17,966 nt of DNA from positions 1 through 17,966 of the forward strand of contig JAAYBE010000081.1 in assembly GCA_012719015.1 (NCBI GenBank). The letters are read 5' to 3'. Source of the stretch: Actinomycetota bacterium. GTDB lineage: Bacteria > Actinomycetota > Thermoleophilia > UBA2241. Shown piece after piece: positions 13,310 to 17,966 of this stretch. Positions within the stretch are counted from its first letter, which is position 1, and each line of letters starts with the position of its first letter. Position numbers and translations under genes: made by a program. The notes below the pieces were generated by a model that made no database searches, was not told the DNA's origin, and saw only the letters and a list, made by a program, of their open reading frames with translations.

Positions 13310-15286
13310 TCAGTCCTTGAGGTGGCGGTCGAACCACTCGACCACGAGCTCGAAACGCTGGACGCGGTGGACCGGGCTGCCGGAGCGCGTGAGCTCGTGC
13401 GACTCGCCCGGGAAGCGCACGAGCTCCACCGGTCGTCGCAGGAGGCGCAACGTCACGAAGAGGTGCTCGGCCTGCTCGACGGGGCAGCGCAGGTCGTCCT
13501 CCGAGTGCAGGATCAGCAGCGGCGTACGGATGTCGGCCGCGTACGTGGACGGGGACATGCGCAGGTACAGGTCGACGTCCTCGTACAGGAACCTGTCGGT
13601 GTAGCCCTTGAAATCCCAGCCGAAGTCACTGGAGCCCCACTGCGAATCGAAGTTGTTGACGGCGCGCTCGGACACGGCGGCCTTGAAGCGGTCCGTGCGG
13701 CCGACGATCCACGAGGTGAGAAAGCCTCCATAAGAGCCGCCGATCACGCCGAGCCGGTCCGGGTCCACGAAGTCGAACCGGCGGACCGCCTCGTCCACCA
13801 CGGCCATGCAGTCCTCGTAGTCGACGGAGCCCCATCCGTCATTCTGCTCGCCGGTCCCGCGGATGGCCCGGGCCCACGCCTCGCTGCGGCCCGATGAGCC
13901 CCGAGGATTGCTGAAGACGACGGCATAACCGGCGCCGCAGAAGACCTGGAACTCGTCGAAGAAGCCGACGTCGTACTGGCTGTACGGCCCTCCGTGGATG
14001 TTCAGCAGGGTGGGGCATCGCCGGCCCTGTTCGAAGCCGGCAGGACGCATGATCCAGGCGTCGACCTCGCTTCCGTCCGCCGAGACGGCCGTGAAGCGCT
14101 CGGGCGTGACGAGCTCGCGGACCGCGGCGAAGTCCTCGCCCACGGAGGAGAGGCGGCGGCCGACCGTGGTCGGATCAGGGGATCCGGCCGCCGGGCCGCC
14201 GTCGTAGACCTCCGGCAGGCGCGCCGGCTCGCCGGCGGCGAACACGAGCCGTCCGGCGGCGACGTCGAGGCCGGTCACCACGCGCTCGCCGCCGACGACC
14301 ACGCGAGGCACGTCCGAGCCGTCGGCCGCGACCCGGTAGACGTGCACCCTCCCGCGGTCCTCGGCCACGAAGACCAGACCGTCGCCGTCCCACAGCGGCT
14401 CACGCATGCCCGGGTACGTGGTGCAGTTCAGGTCGAGGGCGCCGGTGAGCGCCGTGATGTCCCCCGTCTCCGGATCGACCAGAGCGATCGTGGTGTGCCG
14501 CGGGTCGTCGAAGACGCCCTCGTAGCGTTCCACGGCCAGCCGCGAGCCGTCCGGCGCCCATGAGACGCTGCCGATCGTGCCGCCGCCGCCGGTGAGACGC
14601 CGCGGTTCTCCCCCGGCGGCGTCGACCAGGTACACGTCGTCCACCATCGCCAGGTCCCAATCCTCATGACGGGCGGAGATGAAGGCGATGGTCCTGCCGT
14701 CGGGCGACCAGGAGGGGGCGCGGTCCTCGTAGTCTCCATCGGTCAGCTGCACCGGTGCGGCCGACCCGTCGGCCGGCACCACGAAGAGATGCCGTCGCCG
14801 GTCGACCGTCCATCCCACACTGTCGAGCTTGTACTGCAGGCGCGTGATGCGGCGCGGACGGCGTCTCCCGGTGTCATCCTCGTCATAGGCGGCGTCGCGC
14901 ACACGGGAGACGAAGGCGATGCGGGTGCCGTCGGGCGACCAGACCGCCTGCGTCACGTCCTCCTTGAGGCTCGTCAGCTTGCGTGGCTCGCCCCCCGCCG
15001 CCGGCATGACGTACAGCTGCGACTGCTTGCCGGCGCGGTCGGAGACGAACGCGAGCTGTGAGCCGTCGGGCGACCAGCGCGGATCGGCGTCGTTCTTCTC
15101 GCCGGCCGTGAAGCGGCGCGGCGGCTCCGCTCCGTCCACCGCCGCCAGCCACACCGCCGACCGGTACGCGTTCGTCTCCCCGTCGACGGAGCCCACCACG
15201 AACGCCACCGTGGACCCGTCAGGCGAGAGCCGCGGATCCGCCGCCGCGGTCAGGGCGAACACATCCCGTGGGACCATCCCCGCCAT
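13310..15286 (-). CDS. S9 family serine peptidase (prolyl oligopeptidase / acylaminoacyl-peptidase type)
   Basis: Alpha/beta-hydrolase peptidase that degrades short or N-acylated peptides; no signal peptide is seen, so it is probably cytoplasmic. The product is 658 aa. Residues about 10-370 form a WD40-like beta-propeller with repeated SPDG motifs (near 21, 72, 117, 194 and a degenerate APDG). The hydrolase domain at about 395-658 has the oxyanion stretch NIHGGP, the nucleophile S518 in GGSYGGF, the acid in HSEDDLRCP (D597/D598) and His630 in GESHEL. AAGGAGG lies about 4 nt before ATG 15286; a second ATG at codon 4 is too far from it. The gene begins only 30 nt after the Fic-nucleotidyltransferase gene and may share its transcript. 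Exact specificity (acylaminoacyl versus dipeptidyl) is not decidable. Confidence 0.9.
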   Translation of the reverse strand: MAGMVPRDVFALTAAADPRLSPDGSTVAFVVGSVDGETNAYRSAVWLAAVDGAEPPRRFTAGEKNDADPRWSPDGSQLAFVSDRAGKQSQLYVMPAAGGEPRKLTSLKEDVTQAVWSPDGTRIAFVSRVRDAAYDEDDTGRRRPRRITRLQYKLDSVGWTVDRRRHLFVVPADGSAAPVQLTDGDYEDRAPSWSPDGRTIAFISARHEDWDLAMVDDVYLVDAAGGEPRRLTGGGGTIGSVSWAPDGSRLAVERYEGVFDDPRHTTIALVDPETGDITALTGALDLNCTTYPGMREPLWDGDGLVFVAEDRGRVHVYRVAADGSDVPRVVVGGERVVTGLDVAAGRLVFAAGEPARLPEVYDGGPAAGSPDPTTVGRRLSSVGEDFAAVRELVTPERFTAVSADGSEVDAWIMRPAGFEQGRRCPTLLNIHGGPYSQYDVGFFDEFQVFCGAGYAVVFSNPRGSSGRSEAWARAIRGTGEQNDGWGSVDYEDCMAVVDEAVRRFDFVDPDRLGVIGGSYGGFLTSWIVGRTDRFKAAVSERAVNNFDSQWGSSDFGWDFKGYTDRFLYEDVDLYLRMSPSTYAADIRTPLLILHSEDDLRCPVEQAEHLFVTLRLLRRPVELVRFPGESHELTRSGSPVHRVQRFELVVEWFDRHLKD

Positions 15287-15316
15287 ACGGCCTCCTTCTC
15301 CTCAGCCGCCGCGGCC

Positions 15317-17383
15317 TCAGCCCAGATCGCGGCGGAAGTCCCATTCGGGCGCGATGACCTGCGTGCCCTCGGTCTCCTCGATCTCCCGTCGCCAGGCGAC
15401 CCGTTCGCCGACCGTCGCCCGCAAACGCCAGCGGACGCTCTTGCCCGCCTTCTCGACGGACCCGCGGATCGCCGAAAGCCGGGCGTGCACCCTGTCCCGC
15501 TGCGCCTGTGTGAGTCCGTAATCGTCGACCATGCCGAGCACGACGTCGAGGTTCGTCATGATGTCGTGATACAGGCCCCAGTCGCGGGCGCAGACCTGGG
15601 CGATGTAACGCAGGTCGAGCGACGTGTCGTCGTCCGCGCCGCGCAGCGGCACGTCCTTGACGAGCGCGATGACGTCGTGCACGTCCTTCTGGTTGATCTT
15701 GCCGATCTGCATCTTGGCGATGAACGCGTCGGCTGGAGAGATGGCGTAGTCGTCGATGTCGAGACGGTCGCCCACATCGAGGTCGTGGTCCATGCGCATC
15801 ACGTCGAGGAAGATGTCGATATGGTCCACCAGCGGCGGCTCGTAGGTCTGCTCGGCTCCCCGCCCGTGCGCACCCGCCCTCATGACCTCCAGCGCCTCGT
15901 TCTTGATGTACTGGAGCTGGCCGGCGCCGGTGGACTGCGCGACGTAGCGGTTCTCCGTGTAACCGAGAGACTCGAAGACGCGGTGGATCTCCTTCTTCTG
16001 CTCGGAGTGCCCCAGGAAGTCGATGTCCGAGTACTCGCGGTCCATGAAGTCCAGGTCGGTGCAGTAGCGGCGCACGGCGAGCCCCCCGGTGAGACGCAGC
16101 TGCGCGCCGCCGTCCCGCGCCACGTCGACGATGCGCATGGCCTCGGCCATGAGCCGGTCCGCGCGCCGCAGAGGCTTCTGCGCCTGCCGCGCCCCGGACT
16201 TGAGCAGCGCGCTCTTGCCGCCGCCGGGCACGCTGCGCAGATCCTCGAGCGGGTGCATCACGGCGTCGAGCACGTGGCTGGCGAGGAAGACGCGCGGCTG
16301 CCGCTGTTCGGCCCACTCGGCGAGCAGGCCCTGCGCCTGGAGATGGCGCACGGCGCTGCGCGCCGCGGGCTGGGCCACGTCGAGGATGCGCTGCGCCTCC
16401 GGCACCGTCATCACGGGCGTGCGGAACAGCTCGTCCGCCAGCCGGAGAGCGCTGCCTTTGACCTTGTCCCGGTCCCGTTCGTAGTGACGGACGAGGGCGC
16501 GCGCCTGGCGGACCGCACGCCGCGCCGTCTCGTGGACGCCCACGGCGAAGAAGGTGAGCCACGGCGTCCACTCCCCACGGGTGCGCACCCGCTGCAGAAG
16601 TGCGTAGTACTCGTCGCGATGCCCCTCGAGGAACGCGGAGAGGTAGAGAAGCGGGCGCGTGAGGCGCTTGCGCTCGATGAGGAACAGCGTGATGAGCAGC
16701 CGCCCCAGCCGGCCGTTGCCGCCGACGAACGGGTGGATGCTCTCGAACTGCGCGTGCAGCATGGCGCACTGGACGAGATCGGGCAGCTTGCCGCGCTCCT
16801 GCATGAAACGCTCGAACGCGGCCAGCGCCTCCGGCAGTTCCTCGACAGGGGGCGGCACGTAGATGGCCGTCGCCTGCGTGCCGCCCGGCGGGCCGAGCCA
16901 GTTCTGCGAGGTGCGGAACTCGCCCGGCGTGCGGGCGCCGGTGACCTCGTCGCGAAGGAGCTGTTCGTGCAGCATCTTGATGAACTCGAGCGAGAGCGGC
17001 TCCTGACGCAGCTGCTCCACGCCGAAGCGCAGGGTCTGGACGCAGGCACGCACCTCACGCAGATGGTCGCGAGGGACGGTGGAACGCGCAGCGCCGACCT
17101 GGTCGAGGTACAGGTCCGAGAGACTGACGTCGGCCCCCTCGATGCGGGAGGAGCAGAGCGCCTCCTGGCGCTTGAACGACGCATCGAGAAGATGAGGTGC
17201 GGGCAGCCCGGCGCCGACGCCGGAGAGCTCGCCGAGCGCGGCGTCGGCGCGTGACAACGCCAGCACGAGATCCTTCGTGTACGCGATCCGTGGAGGGAGC
17301 GGCGCCGGCACGAAGGCCGCGTACCCCTCCGGTGAAGTCACGATCCTGCCGGCCTTCTCGGCGTGGAACTCAGTGGGGTCCAT
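15317..17383 (-). CDS. Fic domain protein fused to a nucleotidyltransferase-like domain
   Basis: Two-part protein of 688 aa. The N-terminal half is a Fic protein: an N-terminal Fic/DOC_N-type helical region (about 10-110) with the autoinhibitory motif S78-x3-E82-G83, a Fic core (about 130-290) with H217-PFVGGNGRLGR-228, and a winged-helix region (about 310-375). Fic enzymes usually transfer AMP to Ser/Thr/Tyr of target proteins. The usual Asp/Glu at the fifth motif position is Gly221. A basic linker (about 385-410) leads to a C-terminal domain with polymerase-beta-type signatures: TGGLAVRRY (432-440), SDIDF with D453/D455, and D523 in HIDIFLD, then a conserved-looking helical segment to 665. 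The C-terminal part resembles stand-alone actinobacterial nucleotidyltransferase-family proteins of unknown function. The frame is open to 17455; I place the start at ATG 17383 because similarity begins there. The upstream SD is weak. Confidence 0.85.
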   Translation of the reverse strand: MDPTEFHAEKAGRIVTSPEGYAAFVPAPLPPRIAYTKDLVLALSRADAALGELSGVGAGLPAPHLLDASFKRQEALCSSRIEGADVSLSDLYLDQVGAARSTVPRDHLREVRACVQTLRFGVEQLRQEPLSLEFIKMLHEQLLRDEVTGARTPGEFRTSQNWLGPPGGTQATAIYVPPPVEELPEALAAFERFMQERGKLPDLVQCAMLHAQFESIHPFVGGNGRLGRLLITLFLIERKRLTRPLLYLSAFLEGHRDEYYALLQRVRTRGEWTPWLTFFAVGVHETARRAVRQARALVRHYERDRDKVKGSALRLADELFRTPVMTVPEAQRILDVAQPAARSAVRHLQAQGLLAEWAEQRQPRVFLASHVLDAVMHPLEDLRSVPGGGKSALLKSGARQAQKPLRRADRLMAEAMRIVDVARDGGAQLRLTGGLAVRRYCTDLDFMDREYSDIDFLGHSEQKKEIHRVFESLGYTENRYVAQSTGAGQLQYIKNEALEVMRAGAHGRGAEQTYEPPLVDHIDIFLDVMRMDHDLDVGDRLDIDDYAISPADAFIAKMQIGKINQKDVHDVIALVKDVPLRGADDDTSLDLRYIAQVCARDWGLYHDIMTNLDVVLGMVDDYGLTQAQRDRVHARLSAIRGSVEKAGKSVRWRLRATVGERVAWRREIEETEGTQVIAPEWDFRRDLG

Positions 17384-17417
17384 GACGCCTGTCTCGCTTC
17401 GTTGCTGAGGTAGCTGC

Positions 17418-17459
17418 GCATACCGGGGTGGTCGCGCGTTCGACCTCGTAAGCATACCG
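17418..17459 (-). promoter_or_regulatory. Two CGGTATGC direct repeats upstream of the Fic fusion gene (possible -10 elements or half-sites)
   Basis: The octamer CGGTATGC occurs twice on the minus strand (17425-17418 and 17459-17452), 34 nt apart. The upstream copy includes TATGCT (17456-17451), a plausible -10 element that would give a leader of about 60 nt before ATG 17383. No -35 hexamer is recognisable at 16-18 nt. Confidence 0.3.
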
Positions 17460-17461
17460 CA

Positions 17462-17484
17462 CCTGCGTCATGACACGACGCAGG
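17462..17484. promoter_or_regulatory. Perfect inverted repeat CCTGCGTC-N7-GACGCAGG, candidate operator
   Basis: The 8-bp arms (17462-17469 and 17477-17484) are perfectly complementary around ATGACAC; the left arm overlaps a second palindrome GTCATGAC (17467-17474). It lies where the -35 region of the candidate TATGCT promoter would be, which is the usual location of a repressor site. The 23-bp size suits a TetR-type dimer, but the binder is unknown. Confidence 0.4.
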
Positions 17485-17518
17485 CCGGTCGTCCGGAGCG
17501 ACGCCGCGATCCGCGACT

Positions 17519-17539
17519 GGACGGCGGGAGCCGCCGTCC
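17519..17539 (-). terminator. 9-bp hairpin downstream of the TetR-like gene
   Basis: GGACGGCGG (17519-17527) and CCGCCGTCC (17531-17539) pair perfectly over a 3-nt loop, about 86 nt past the stop of the TetR-like gene and before the candidate operator. There is no T tract, so termination is possible but unproven. Confidence 0.4.
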
Positions 17540-17624
17540 TGCCCCTCTCGCCCTCGCCGGCCCGGGCGTGGATTCACCGTCAACCTGAGCGTCAGGGTCG
17601 CCCGGCGGACCCGGCCTCTCGCGA

Positions 17625-17966
17625 TCAGCCCGTCCAGTCGCTCTTGAAGCCCGCCACGTAGGCCTTGAACACCGCCCGGTGCCGTTCACGCAACACGTCG
17701 CGCTCAGGCCCCTCGTACATCCTGTCGTACTCCGCCATGCCGTGCGCCAGCGCCCAGCCCGCGTGCAGGACGGCGAAGATGTCGTCCTTGTCGCGCAGAT
17801 TGAGCGCGCCGGTCTCACGCGCTGCCTCACCCAGGCGGAACATGCGGCCGACGATCTCGGCCGGCAGCGCCGCCGCGCGGAACTCGGTGGCGATGCTCGA
17901 CGCCGTAGTCAGCAGCAGCGCGCGCGTGCCGGGACGTTCACACGCGTAGTCCAGGTACGCGAGACA
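17625..17966 (-). CDS. TetR-like transcriptional regulator, C-terminal part (5' end outside window)
   Basis: The last 113 codons of a minus-strand gene are present, open to the window edge. The sequence is all-helical and resembles the ligand-binding C-terminal domain of TetR regulators: AYLDYACERPGTRALLL at the start, a central amphipathic stretch, then the AGWALAHGMAEYDRMY helix and an ending in FKAYVAGFKSDW. The DNA-binding domain is not in the window, so the family call is an inference from the C-terminal pattern. It lies 241 nt upstream of the Fic fusion gene on the same strand, with a hairpin and an inverted repeat between them. The ligand is unknown. Confidence 0.65.
   Translation of the reverse strand, partial: CLAYLDYACERPGTRALLLTTASSIATEFRAAALPAEIVGRMFRLGEAARETGALNLRDKDDIFAVLHAGWALAHGMAEYDRMYEGPERDVLRERHRAVFKAYVAGFKSDWTG

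Noticed and set aside
15485..17254. 589-codon plus-strand open frame opposite the Fic fusion gene
   Set aside because: Composition is shadow-like (His, Val, Glu, Arg, Leu) with no motif, while the minus strand carries clear Fic and nucleotidyltransferase signatures.
17384..17455. 24-codon N-terminal extension of the Fic fusion protein starting at ATG 17455
   Set aside because: That ATG overlaps the best -10 candidate TATGCT, has no ribosome binding site, and the added residues do not look like Fic sequence.
1..17966. CRISPR array, tRNA/rRNA genes, insertion sequences or prophage genes
   Set aside because: No regularly spaced repeats, cloverleaf-like RNA genes, transposase or phage motifs were seen on either strand.

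Overview
The window is strongly GC-rich, uses GTG as well as ATG starts, and is densely packed with single-copy chromosomal genes. I see no tRNA, rRNA, insertion sequence, integrase or CRISPR array. The gene content points to a high-GC actinobacterium: a cell-division cluster ftsE-ftsX-M23 peptidase-S41 peptidase-RNase R, a short actinobacterial-type methylenetetrahydrofolate reductase, and a small two-CxxC zinc-ribbon protein of a kind I associate with Thermoleophilia. The class-level assignment is an inference from family resemblance only.

Layout. (1) 1-4833, minus strand: one operon-like run read right to left, ftsE (4833-4120), ftsX (overlapping by 4 nt), a coiled-coil LytM/M23 peptidoglycan hydrolase, an S41 C-terminal-processing-type protease, and the N-terminal part of an RNase R that leaves the window at base 1. 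A good promoter (TTGAGG-17-CATACT) sits just upstream of ftsE. (2) 5126-6728: a nitroreductase (minus) divergent from a 10-TM EamA transporter (plus), with inverted repeats between them. (3) 6810-8893: an MTHFR-like gene (minus) divergent from cbiZ (plus, cobinamide salvage), then a small carboxymuconolactone-decarboxylase-family gene (minus). (4) 9009-12786, minus: a membrane PAS-GGDEF-EAL protein whose GGDEF signature is degenerate (AADEF), preceded by an alpha-oxoamine synthase. (5) 12971-13306, plus: the zinc-ribbon protein, converging with only 3 nt spacing on an S9 serine peptidase. (6) 13310-17966, minus: a partial TetR-type regulator, then a 688-residue protein joining a complete Fic module to a nucleotidyltransferase-like domain, then the S9 peptidase 30 nt downstream.

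How the parts work together. FtsE/FtsX form an ATP-driven membrane complex expected to activate the adjacent coiled-coil M23 hydrolase during septal wall splitting. The S41 protease is a candidate for turning such a hydrolase over. The remaining genes look like ordinary metabolism and signalling in small units.

The most unusual object is the Fic-nucleotidyltransferase fusion. Its Fic motif keeps the catalytic His but has Gly where the metal-binding Asp/Glu normally sits. It also retains a class II-type autoinhibitory motif. It is preceded by a perfect 8+8 inverted repeat that could be an operator. This is the best candidate here for an undescribed system, possibly with the TetR gene and the S9 peptidase as neighbours in the same transcript.
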